DNA from: Erythrobacteraceae bacterium Alg239-R51
GTDB lineage: Bacteria > Pseudomonadota > Alphaproteobacteria > Sphingomonadales > Sphingomonadaceae
DNA: 64,000 nucleotides
Assembly (NCBI GenBank): GCA_947331495.1
Contig: CAMZOI010000001.1
Coordinates: 1,984,001 to 2,048,000 of the forward strand
Reading direction: 5' to 3'
Made by a program: the position numbers and the translations under genes. A model generated the notes under the pieces. The model searched no databases. It saw only the letters and a program-made list of their open reading frames with translations, and was not told the DNA's origin. Shown in pieces: positions 28,794 to 36,637 of the stretch. Position 1 is the first letter of the stretch. The number at the start of each line of letters is the position of its first letter.

Positions 28794-29342
28794 TCAATCG
28801 CCTATCCGCACGCGTTCGACAGCACCATTCTGCGTGCCGCCATCCGCATCCGGATTGAGCTGGAGGAACTGCCAGTTGAGGACAGTCGCGAACAGCACCC
28901 AGGCGAGATAAGGCAATAGCAACAGCGCAGCCAAGCGCCGAACCTTCCAGAACAGCGCGATGACCACCACAAGAGTGATATCGACCAGTGCCAGGACAAC
29001 CAGCGCCGCAGTTATTTGCTGGGCGCCGAAGAACACCGGGGTCCATGCCAGGTTAAACGCGAAATGGACCGCGAAAGCGATCAGAGCCGCCATGCGGCCG
29101 CGGGCGCCCCAGGCCGCACAGACCAGCGCCAGTGCGAGGCCGATCATGACGTAGAGGATCGTCCATACGATCCCGAATGTCGTTGCCGGAGGATAGATTT
29201 CGGGTTTTTGCAGGCTTTCGAACCATGGCGTATCGGAAACACCCAGTTGGCCGGAAAGGAAACCCAGAAGCACGCAGAGCGGCACGGTGAACAGTGCCCA
29301 CCGGATAAAACTTGCGCGCAGTTGTCCGCGCGATGCCAGCAT
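28794..29342 (-). CDS. tspO: TspO/MBR family tryptophan-rich sensory protein
   Basis: A 182-aa five-helix membrane protein related to the mitochondrial translocator TspO, which binds porphyrins and cholesterol-like ligands. Signature: WFESLQKPEIYPPATTFGIV then WTILYVMIGLALALV and AFNLAWTPVFFGAQ. In Rhodobacter TspO modulates pigment gene expression. The ATG at 29342 is used, 14 bases after a GGGGAG; a TTG at 29375 would add 11 residues. Downstream gene: ubiK. Confidence 0.9.
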   Translation of the reverse strand: MLASRGQLRASFIRWALFTVPLCVLLGFLSGQLGVSDTPWFESLQKPEIYPPATTFGIVWTILYVMIGLALALVCAAWGARGRMAALIAFAVHFAFNLAWTPVFFGAQQITAALVVLALVDITLVVVIALFWKVRRLAALLLLPYLAWVLFATVLNWQFLQLNPDADGGTQNGAVERVRIGD

Positions 29343-29497
29343 GTTCAAACCGCATACTCCCCGATTCGTATTCAAGCGCTAATTGGCGAGCGCGGCAGGA
29401 AGGTGCAATCGCGGGGACTGTTTTCGTCCCGCAGCGGGCCGGCTCCAACATGGTCATTCGTCGTTCCTTCCGTTAGTTCCTGTGGCGAAAGGGCAAG

Positions 29498-30601
29498 ATG
29501 AAGACCGTCGATTTCCTGATAGTCGGTGCCGGTGTGGCGGGACTTTCCTCTGGAGCGAGACTTGCCAGGCATGGCTCGGTGATCGTCTGCGAAGCCGAGG
29601 AAGCGCCTGGTATGCACGCTTCGGGTCGCAGCGCGGCTTTCGCGCATTTCGACATGGCCGATCCCGTCGTGTGTGCCCTGACCGCCGCAAGCATACCGAT
29701 GTTCGAAGAACCGGCTGCGCGAATGCATCCGGCATTGTTCGTTGCCCTCGAAGGGCAGGAAAAGACCCTTGAACGGCTTGCGAGGAATTACCGCCATTGG
29801 GTTCCGGGCGTGCGGAGCCTCGATCCCAAAGACGCCGTACAGATCATGCCGGCCCTGCGTCCTGAGGCCATCCGAGGAGCGCTGTTCCATGACGAAGGGC
29901 GCAAGCTCGATGCGCATGCCATGCTCGAAGGTCATCGCAAGGCCTTGCATGAAGCCGGAGGGCTGGTTCTGACCAAGGCCCCGGTAACTGCGATGTGTCA
30001 TCATGGCGGGTTCTGGACGGTCGACACGCCGCAGGGATCCTATCGCGCGAAAATCGTGGTCAACGCGGCAGGGGCGTGGGTCGATCGCGTTGCGCGGCTC
30101 GCCAGTGTCGGACCGATCGGCATCCGCCCCTTGCGGCGCACCGTCATCACCTTCGATGCGCCCGAGGGCCGGGACGTTGCCGCCTGGCCGTTCACCAAGA
30201 CGGTCGGCCCTGGTGTGTATATCGAACCGGAGGGCCAAGGCCGTCTCCTCGCCTGCCCGATGGATGAACATCCGAGTGACCCTTGCGACGCGTATCCTGA
30301 AGAAGAGGACGTGGCCCTTGCAGCATGGCGAGTAGAGCAAACGACCACGCTTACAGTCCGGCGTATCGCGGCGAAATGGGCCGGGCTGAGGAGTTTCGCC
30401 CCTGACAATCGGCCCGTGGCAGGCTTCGATGCTCAAGCGCCCAATTTCTTCTGGCTGGCCGGCCAAGGCGGGTTTGGACTGCAGACCTCGCCAGCGATGG
30501 CGCTTGCGGTCGAAGCGCTTGCCACGCATGCCGACTGGCCGGAGGAGTTGCGCGCGGTGGGCGTTGGCCCTTCGGATCTTTCCGCCGCGCGTTTTGGCTA
30601 G
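29498..30601 (+). CDS. FAD-dependent oxidoreductase (DAO/glycine-oxidase-like)
   Basis: A 367-aa flavoprotein with an N-terminal Rossmann dinucleotide motif (VDFLIVGAGVAGLSSGARLA) and a second FAD contact (KIVVNAAGAWVDRVARLA). The C-terminal LAGQGGFGLQTSPAMALAVE is typical of the DAO superfamily. Closest functional types are D-amino-acid or D-arginine dehydrogenases, which deaminate amino or imino acids; substrate not defined. Its last bases overlap the convergent gor stop by four bases. Confidence 0.82.
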   Translation: MKTVDFLIVGAGVAGLSSGARLARHGSVIVCEAEEAPGMHASGRSAAFAHFDMADPVVCALTAASIPMFEEPAARMHPALFVALEGQEKTLERLARNYRHWVPGVRSLDPKDAVQIMPALRPEAIRGALFHDEGRKLDAHAMLEGHRKALHEAGGLVLTKAPVTAMCHHGGFWTVDTPQGSYRAKIVVNAAGAWVDRVARLASVGPIGIRPLRRTVITFDAPEGRDVAAWPFTKTVGPGVYIEPEGQGRLLACPMDEHPSDPCDAYPEEEDVALAAWRVEQTTTLTVRRIAAKWAGLRSFAPDNRPVAGFDAQAPNFFWLAGQGGFGLQTSPAMALAVEALATHADWPEELRAVGVGPSDLSAARFG

Positions 30602-31953
30602 CGCATCAGGACCAGTTCTTCCGCCATGGTCGGGTGGATCGCACAGGTTGCATCGAAATCAGCCTTGGTCAGACCAGCCTTCACCGCGATAGCGGCCGCC
30701 TGCATCATTTCCGGCGCGTCGGGGGCAATCATGTGAATGCCCACGATCTTCCCACTGTCGCCGTCGCAAACCATCTTGATCAGGCTGCGTTCGTTGCGAC
30801 CGGCGAGCACGTTCTTCATCGGGCGGAAATCCGACAGATAGACCTTTACCGACCCGAGCTTGTTCTTGGCCTCGCCTTCAGTCATTCCGACCGCCGCGAT
30901 CGGGGGATGGCTGAATACGGCGCTCGGAATGCAGCCGTGATCGACCGCCACGGGATCGCCTTCACCGAACACCGTATCGGCGAAAGCCTGCCCCTCGCGG
31001 ATGGCGACCGGGGTCAATTGCACGCGATCGGTAACATCGCCCACGGCATAGATGTGATCGATGTTGGTCTTGCTGAAGCGATCGACCTTGATTTCCCCGT
31101 TCTCGCCGAGCTCGACGCCCGCAGCATCCAGACCCAGACCCTTGGTGTTGGGGATGCGGCCGACAGCGAACATGACAAGGTCAGCCTTCTCTTCCTCGCA
31201 ATCGGACAATTTGACGAAATACCCGCCCTCGTCACACGGCTTGATGTATTCGAAATGCGTGTTGAAGCGAAACTGGATACCTTTCATCGTGGAGATCTGC
31301 AGCAACCGGTCGCGCACTGCCTCATCATAACTGCGCAGCAACCGATCGCCGCGATTCACGATCTGAACGTCGCAACCGAACTCGTTGAAAATGCCGGCAA
31401 ACTCGTTGGCAATGTAGCCACCGCCAGCGATTATGATCTTCTTCGGCAGCTCGTCGAGATGGAACGCCTCGTTGGAACTGATCGCGTGTTCTGCCCCTTG
31501 GCACTCGGGCATGCGCGGGTGTGCACCGGTGGCGATGAGGATATATCTCGCCGTCAGCTTCTCGCCATCCGCCAGGGTGACCTCGTGCTCCCCGGTGATC
31601 TGGACGCGTTGTTTGAAGATCGTGACATCGTGGTTTTCCAGCGTGTCGGTATAGGCCCCTTCCAGCCTGTCCACATCGGCCAGCACATTGTCCCGCAGGG
31701 TTGCCCAGTCGAAGCTCTTGCTCTCGATCTCCCATCCGAAGCGTTTGCAGTCCTCCAGATCCTCGGCGAAATGCGCACCATAGACGAGCATCTTCTTCGG
31801 CACGCAGCCACGGATCACGCAGGTTCCGCCGACCCGGTGTTCTTCGGCGATCGCGACTTTCGCCCCATGCGCGGCAGCCACGCGGGATGCGCGCACGCCG
31901 CCCGAGCCCGCGCCGATGGTGAAGAGGTCGTAATCGTACTGGGTATCGGACAT
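30598..31953 (-). CDS. gor: Glutathione reductase
   Basis: A 451-aa NADPH-dependent flavoenzyme that keeps glutathione reduced. The redox disulfide is in GGTCVIRGCVPKKMLVYGAH (Cys-x4-Cys). FAD motif: LFTIGAGSGGVRASRVAA. NADPH motif: IIIAGGGYIANEFAGIFNE, and the active-site His-Glu pair is in CAIHPTMAEELV. Length and motifs favour Gor over dihydrolipoyl dehydrogenase or mercuric reductase. The gene ends facing the FAD oxidase; the antiporter is 9 bases upstream. Confidence 0.95.
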   Translation of the reverse strand: MSDTQYDYDLFTIGAGSGGVRASRVAAAHGAKVAIAEEHRVGGTCVIRGCVPKKMLVYGAHFAEDLEDCKRFGWEIESKSFDWATLRDNVLADVDRLEGAYTDTLENHDVTIFKQRVQITGEHEVTLADGEKLTARYILIATGAHPRMPECQGAEHAISSNEAFHLDELPKKIIIAGGGYIANEFAGIFNEFGCDVQIVNRGDRLLRSYDEAVRDRLLQISTMKGIQFRFNTHFEYIKPCDEGGYFVKLSDCEEEKADLVMFAVGRIPNTKGLGLDAAGVELGENGEIKVDRFSKTNIDHIYAVGDVTDRVQLTPVAIREGQAFADTVFGEGDPVAVDHGCIPSAVFSHPPIAAVGMTEGEAKNKLGSVKVYLSDFRPMKNVLAGRNERSLIKMVCDGDSGKIVGIHMIAPDAPEMMQAAAIAVKAGLTKADFDATCAIHPTMAEELVLMR

Positions 31954-31962
31954 AAACGTTTC

Positions 31963-32949
31963 CTAGAACCGGATCAGATCGGCGGTGAACACGATGAAAA
32001 GAACATAAGACGCCAGCAGCGCGGCGCCCTCGCGTCGTCCGAGCCGGCCGCCGGTATAGGCGAACAGAATGGCGGCCAGCGACGCGGCGAGCAGGACCCA
32101 CAGGTCGAAACCAACGATCGACGCAGGAATCGGACCGGGCGCGACGATGCCGGTAACCCCGCCGATGAAGAAGATATTGTAGATGTTGGAGCCGAGCACA
32201 TTGCCCAGGGCCAGATCGCTCTGCTTGCGGATCGCCGCGATCACCGTGGTAACGAGTTCGGGAAAGGAGGTGCCGGCCGCCACGATGGTCAGTCCGATCA
32301 CCGTATCGGACACGCCAAGCTGGCTGGCGATATCCACCGCTGCGTCGATGAGGACCGTTCCGCCCGCGACGATCAATGCCATGCCGGCAAGGAACAGCAG
32401 GATCGCGGTCCATAACGTCCCGCTGGGTTGCTCGTGCGGAAGCAGCGCCGGATCGGCACCTTCCACCGCCAGCGCGCGGTCCGCCGCAGCACCATGCACG
32501 CCGGTCTTTTCCTGCCGGAACGCGAGCCAGATATAGACGGCCAGCACCCCGATAAAGGCAATGCCCGTAAAGGTTACGAGACCGAAGGTCCGCCCGGCTA
32601 CCATCAGCAGCAGCACGCCGCCCAGCCCGACCAGCCCGTCGCGCCACAGCACGCTGCGCTTCACCATGACCGGCGCGATGAGCGCCGCGGTACCGAGGAT
32701 GAGCAGGATATTGGCGAGATTGGAGCCCACGATATTGCCGAGCGCAATGCCCGGCGATCCGGCCAGTGCCGCCTGAACGCTGGCCGCCAGCTCGGGCATG
32801 GAGGTTCCCATGCCCACGATAGTCAGACCGATAAGCATGGGCGAGAGGCCCAGCCGTTCGGCAAGACGCACCGCACCGCGAACCAGCAGTTCACCCCCTC
32901 CAACCAGCAACACGAAGCCTAGCAGGAGGAGCAGGATCGTGCCGGTCAT
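31963..32949 (-). CDS. Calcium/sodium antiporter (CaCA family, YrbG-like)
   Basis: A 328-aa membrane exchanger with two homologous halves. Each has the alpha-repeat signature: LTIVGMGTSMPELAASVQAA near residue 42 and LTIVAAGTSFPELVTTVIAA in the second half. Both are followed by a GNIVGSN or GNVLGSN block that forms the ion-binding core. A short cytoplasmic loop between halves carries ALLPHEQPSG. It is 9 bases upstream of gor on the same strand, so cotranscription is likely. Confidence 0.93.
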   Translation of the reverse strand: MTGTILLLLLGFVLLVGGGELLVRGAVRLAERLGLSPMLIGLTIVGMGTSMPELAASVQAALAGSPGIALGNIVGSNLANILLILGTAALIAPVMVKRSVLWRDGLVGLGGVLLLMVAGRTFGLVTFTGIAFIGVLAVYIWLAFRQEKTGVHGAAADRALAVEGADPALLPHEQPSGTLWTAILLFLAGMALIVAGGTVLIDAAVDIASQLGVSDTVIGLTIVAAGTSFPELVTTVIAAIRKQSDLALGNVLGSNIYNIFFIGGVTGIVAPGPIPASIVGFDLWVLLAASLAAILFAYTGGRLGRREGAALLASYVLFIVFTADLIRF

Positions 32950-33025
32950 GTCGTGAAAAATCTCCGCGTCGAGGGGTGGTTAGCGCCTGACAATCTAGAC
33001 GGTGCCGGTCAAGACCTGTTCCCGC

Positions 33026-34390
33026 TCAGCCAGCTGCGCTGCCCCCGCGCCTCTGGTTGCGATTGCGGTTGCGGTTGCGGTTCCCATCGGCACCGGGTCG
33101 CGATCCGCCTGCCGGCTTGCCCTTGCGCGCCGGATGCTTCTGCTTGCGCTTGGCCGCATCGCCCGTGGGCGTGACCCTGGGCTTCTTCATGCGCTGGCCG
33201 GGCGCGGCCCGCTTGGTGGGTCCGACACCTTCGACGACCGCACGGAAATTTTCCGGTAGTGGCAGGCGTTCGAACTCGGCATCGGTGTTCTTGCGGATGT
33301 CTTTCAGGTAATCACGCTCGTCCTCGGCACAAAAGGCGATGGCGATACCGTCCTTGCCGGCGCGCGCCGTCCGCCCGATGCGGTGAACATATTGTTCGGG
33401 CACGTTGGGCAGTTCGTAGTTGATGACATGGCTGACGCCGGGAATGTCGATCCCACGCGCGGCGACATCCGTTGCCACCAGCACCGGGGTCTTGGCCCGC
33501 TTGAACTCGTCGAGCGCGCGCTGGCGCTGCGGCTGGCTCTTGTTGCCGTGAATGGCATTGGCGGGGATACCCGCCTGGGCGAGCTTCTTCACCACGCGAT
33601 CGCAGCCATGCTTTGTCCGCGCGAAGATCAGCACGCGTTCGAACTTGCCCGGAACTTCGTGACGCTCCTTGAGCATCATTTCGAGCAAGGTCTGTTTCTC
33701 GTCCTGCTGAACCATGAACAGGTACTGGTCGATCCGTTCCGCCGTGGTCGCGGCAGGGGTGACGCTGACGGTGACCGGGTTGCGGCAATATTTGCCGACC
33801 AGATCCTTGATCTGCTTGGGCATCGTCGCGGAAAAGAACAGCGTCTGCCGGTCTTCCGGAACCAGCTGGCTTATGCGGCGCAGCGCGTGAATGAAGCCAA
33901 GATCGAGCATCTGGTCCGCTTCGTCCAGCACCAGCACCTCGACCTTGTCGAGAGTAAAGGCCTTCTGGTCGATCAGGTCGAGCAGGCGCCCCGGCGTGGC
34001 GACGAGAATGTCGGTACCGCGATGCAGCTTGTTGCGATCCTTGTTGACCGAGGTTCCGCCGACGATCGAATGAACCTTGAGACCGGCGAGCGCGCCGTAA
34101 TCCTTGGCGCTCTGGGCGATCTGACCGGCCAGTTCGCGCGTCGGGGCGAGAACCAGCATGCGGCACGACTTGAACGGGGTCTGGTTATCGGCCGCGCGCA
34201 GACGATCTATGCTGGGTAGCATGAAAGCGGCGGTCTTGCCGGTTCCGGTCTGTGCAATTCCCAGGAGGTCGCGGCCTTCGAGCACAGGCGGAATGGCCTG
34301 GGCCTGGATCGGGGTAGGAGTGGAATATCCCTTCATGTCGAGAGCCTGAAGCACAGGCTGGGACAGTCCGAGATCGGTAAAATGTGTCAT
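33026..34390 (-). CDS. rhlE: DEAD-box RNA helicase, RhlE type
   Basis: A 454-aa ATP-dependent RNA helicase. RecA-like domain 1: Q motif (GYSTPTPIQAQAIP), Walker A AQTGTGKT, PTRELA, TPGRLL, DEAD (VLDEADQML) and SAT. Domain 2: FARTKHGCD, VATDVAARGIDIPG and HRIGRTARAG. The basic tail (RMKKPRVTPTGDAAKRKQKH) ends in an Asn-Arg repeat encoded by a slippage-prone hexanucleotide. ATG at 34390 gives MTHFTDLGLSQP, the usual RhlE start; an upstream extension lacks similarity. Confidence 0.94.
   Translation of the reverse strand: MTHFTDLGLSQPVLQALDMKGYSTPTPIQAQAIPPVLEGRDLLGIAQTGTGKTAAFMLPSIDRLRAADNQTPFKSCRMLVLAPTRELAGQIAQSAKDYGALAGLKVHSIVGGTSVNKDRNKLHRGTDILVATPGRLLDLIDQKAFTLDKVEVLVLDEADQMLDLGFIHALRRISQLVPEDRQTLFFSATMPKQIKDLVGKYCRNPVTVSVTPAATTAERIDQYLFMVQQDEKQTLLEMMLKERHEVPGKFERVLIFARTKHGCDRVVKKLAQAGIPANAIHGNKSQPQRQRALDEFKRAKTPVLVATDVAARGIDIPGVSHVINYELPNVPEQYVHRIGRTARAGKDGIAIAFCAEDERDYLKDIRKNTDAEFERLPLPENFRAVVEGVGPTKRAAPGQRMKKPRVTPTGDAAKRKQKHPARKGKPAGGSRPGADGNRNRNRNRNQRRGGSAAG
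33055..33084. repeat. Hexanucleotide tandem repeat in the rhlE 3' end
   Basis: Plus-strand GGTTGC-type units (about five, two with one change) give the NRNRNRNRN stretch of the RhlE tail. Being 6 bp, length change by slippage keeps the reading frame. Confidence 0.6.
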
Positions 34391-34719
34391 GAAAACTCGC
34401 AATATATGCGGCGCGCAGACGCAATTGTCGCGCGGCGCGGGGGTTGTAACCACCCGCGTGAATAGGGAAGTCTGAAAGAAGAACCGAAATGCGGCCGGGG
34501 CGATTAATGTAATCCAATCGCCACTTCACGCTGGCTAGCGCGTTTCGATGGCAGTCATGTGGGCCATGCCGGTTCCAAAGTCAATGAAGCGTTTTGCATC
34601 GCACAATATGATTGACGATCAAGCGCTTTTTCGTTACCCAAAAGCGTATTGCGGGCCCAAGTTTTGCGATCCTGCGACTGAGAGACCGATCGTGCTTTCC
34701 GCAGCAGGAAAGCCGGGCC
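34391..34719. other. rhlE upstream region (329 bases without a gene)
   Basis: Divergent control region between rhlE and the 59-aa gene. It contains a weak sigma70-like pair for the plus strand (TTGACG at 34612-34617, 17-base spacer, TACCCA at 34635-34640). No clear promoter for rhlE, repeat or reading frame with a good SD was found. Confidence 0.3.
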
Positions 34720-34899
34720 ATGGATCTCAATCGACTTCTCTTCAATCAGCAGCTCTCGCTCATGGCGCGCGACGGGCAAATGACCGACACATCGGGGAGA
34801 ACCGCGATACTCTCGCGGTATTCGGACGTCATCTCGGATTTCCGTGACCGCGCGAAATTCGTCGACGGACATGAGCTTCAACGACAGGAACAACGATGA
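34720..34899 (+). CDS. Conserved small hypothetical protein (59 aa)
   Basis: A 59-aa soluble protein that opens MDLNRLLFNQQLSLMARDGQ and ends in a charged stretch (RDRAKFVDGHELQRQEQR). AGGAA lies nine bases before the ATG. No domain is recognised, but the amphipathic opening looks like a real helix. The ATG was chosen over an upstream open extension with no Shine-Dalgarno. It may share a transcript with the DUF2384-like gene 118 bases downstream. Function unknown. Confidence 0.5.
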   Translation: MDLNRLLFNQQLSLMARDGQMTDTSGRTAILSRYSDVISDFRDRAKFVDGHELQRQEQR

Positions 34900-35017
34900 C
34901 CGCGCGGTCGGGGGTACGTCCGCGTGTGACCGGAGCAGCGCAATGCTGCACGTTTACTGCCCGACTTTGGGCCAGCAAGCGTCTGGTCGCGCATCCGCAA
35001 ATGGAGGCAGCCCGCCG

Positions 35018-35278
35018 ATGACCGACGACAGCGATCAATCAGCTCCGCAGAAAAGGCGGTTCCCCAAGACCAAGGTGCGGATGCCCAATGACCAGGCCCG
35101 GCGCCAGGGTGAGATCGTGACCCTTGCGTTCACGACGCTCGGCAGCCGCGATGCAGCGCTGGATTTCCTGAATAGCCACCATATCACGTTGGATGCCCGT
35201 CCGCTGGACGTGGCGAGCGAAAGCGCGGAAGGGTTCGCGCAAGTACGCGAAATGATCGCAGCTGGCAGCACGGCCTGA
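35018..35278 (+). CDS. Orphan MbcA/ParS/Xre-type (DUF2384-like) domain protein
   Basis: An 86-aa protein. The last 50 residues (FTTLGSRDAALDFLNSHHIT, LDARPLDVASESAEGFAQV) follow the pattern of the MbcA/ParS toxin-binding domain, usually the C-terminal part of Xre antitoxins of RES-domain toxins. The N-terminal region is short and basic (QKRRFPKTKVRMPNDQARR) and lacks an obvious HTH. No RES toxin is next to it. ATG at 35018 with GGAGG about 10 bases upstream; a longer in-frame form starts at 34871 or further upstream. Moderate assignment. Confidence 0.6.
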   Translation: MTDDSDQSAPQKRRFPKTKVRMPNDQARRQGEIVTLAFTTLGSRDAALDFLNSHHITLDARPLDVASESAEGFAQVREMIAAGSTA

Positions 35279-35407
35279 CGGCAGGAAACGGTCGCGATCG
35301 GGAACCGTGGCTCCGCGGGAATGTGTCCCGAGGCCCGTTAGCGCAGTGATTTTTGTCATTTCAATGACTTCGCGCGCCCCGCAAGCGACAAATATCCGTG
35401 TCCTTTG

Positions 35408-35436
35408 TTAGACTTTGACCCGCATCAGTGTATAGT
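35408..35436 (+). promoter_or_regulatory. Predicted promoter of the Crp/Fnr-type regulator
   Basis: A -10 TATAGT (35431-35436) with TTAGAC 17 bases upstream (35408-35413). The start would lie about 70 bases before the TTG start codon at 35514. A moderate match to consensus. Confidence 0.35.
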
Positions 35437-35513
35437 ACCGACATCATCGGGCACTGTTACAGGGAACCGGTGGCTGAGAGACTTGCTTGCGCTCCCCCCG
35501 AGAGGAGCCAAGT

Positions 35514-36329
35514 TTGTCCGACAATTCATCTACCAATACGGAAGCCTTGCAGAAGTATCTCGACAAGATCGAGGAGCGTGGACCGCTTTCCCAGTCCGCG
35601 CGCGATGCGTTTCTCGCACTTCCGGCGCATTACGAAGAATACGACATTTATCGTCAGATTATAGAAGAGGACGAGCCCACCCGAAGGTGTTGCCTGATCG
35701 TGTCCGGCTGCGTCAGCCGGTTCAAGACGCTGCCGAATGGGGACCGGCAGATCAATTCGTTCCACTTCGATGGCGATATGGTCGATCTGCAATCGGCGCT
35801 TCTGCTGATCTCCGACCATGGTATCCGGACCCACTCGCATACGGCGACCTTGCGAATAGACTGCAATGAAATCTTGCGCTTGTCGATGAATTATCCCGAA
35901 CTGGCGCATGCCTTCTGGTTCGATACGCTGGTGGACGCTTCGATCTTTCGCGAATGGATGCTGAATGTCGGCCGCCGGGCCGCAGTCGGCCGGGTCGCGC
36001 ATCTGCTGCTCGAGATTGCCTACAAGCTGAAAAGGATCGGTCGCAGCGACGGCTCACGATTTATCATGCCGATAACCCAGAACGATCTTGCCGACGCGGT
36101 GGGGCTAAGCGCGGTTCATACGAACCGTTCCTTGCAGCAGCTCCGCCAGGAAGGGATCATCAGTTCGATCGGGCGAACCTTCGTTATCGAGGATGCTCAA
36201 GCCATGAAAAGGATTGCCACTTTCGATCCAGCATACCTCCACCCCGAAGGTCCGCGGGAATATCCACCGGTAGATTCACATCTCGAGCGGCAACATTCGC
36301 ATGCAGAGCGTCAGGATTCTCGCCTCTAA
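35514..36329 (+). CDS. Crp/Fnr-family transcriptional regulator
   Basis: A 271-aa regulator. A cyclic-nucleotide-binding-type beta barrel (about residues 30-120: YDIYRQIIEEDEPTRRCCLI, RQINSFHFDGDMVDLQSALL) precedes a dimer helix and a winged HTH (MPITQNDLADAVGLSAVHTN, RSLQQLRQEGIISSIG). The four-Cys cluster of FNR is absent. The TTG at 35514 is chosen because AGGAG lies six bases upstream; a TTG nine codons earlier has no SD. The tail (HLERQHSHAERQDSRL) is His/Arg-rich. Confidence 0.88.
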   Translation: MSDNSSTNTEALQKYLDKIEERGPLSQSARDAFLALPAHYEEYDIYRQIIEEDEPTRRCCLIVSGCVSRFKTLPNGDRQINSFHFDGDMVDLQSALLLISDHGIRTHSHTATLRIDCNEILRLSMNYPELAHAFWFDTLVDASIFREWMLNVGRRAAVGRVAHLLLEIAYKLKRIGRSDGSRFIMPITQNDLADAVGLSAVHTNRSLQQLRQEGIISSIGRTFVIEDAQAMKRIATFDPAYLHPEGPREYPPVDSHLERQHSHAERQDSRL

Positions 36330-36331
36330 CG

Positions 36332-36541
36332 TCAGGCCGACAGAACCCAGAAATTGCCGGTTCGGGAATAGGACGCCTGTCCAATCCGAATTCCGTTTTC
36401 GATGATTTCGAAAGTTCCGGCGATACGATAATGGTCGGAGAAAATCCCCGATCTGTCGAACGCATCGAAAATGATCGTGCGGTTCATGCCTTCGGCATCG
36501 AAAACCAATTCGTAGCAATGCTTTCCAAGCTGCGCGCTCAT
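36332..36541 (-). CDS. Small beta-rich hypothetical protein (69 aa)
   Basis: A 69-aa soluble protein, MSAQLGKHCYELVFDAEGMN onward, that alternates short strands (RTIIFDAFDRSGIF; YRIAGTFEIIENGIRIG; ASYSRTGNFWVLSA). GGGAGG sits exactly six bases before the ATG at 36541. A longer form to 36622 lacks a Shine-Dalgarno. Convergent with the Crp-type regulator, two bases apart. No family recognised; the compact strand pattern and strong SD make coding likely. Confidence 0.6.
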   Translation of the reverse strand: MSAQLGKHCYELVFDAEGMNRTIIFDAFDRSGIFSDHYRIAGTFEIIENGIRIGQASYSRTGNFWVLSA

Positions 36542-36637
36542 GGTCCACCTCCCTTGCACGACACGGTGGATTAGGCTCACAAAGGATGATTCGTTTCGCT
36601 TCGCAAAGTTAGAGTCCAACATAGGATAGCGAGAAAA

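Noticed and set aside
34844-35017. Longer N-terminus for the MbcA/ParS-type protein
   Set aside because: The added residues show no domain and no Shine-Dalgarno; the ATG at 35018 with GGAGG is better.
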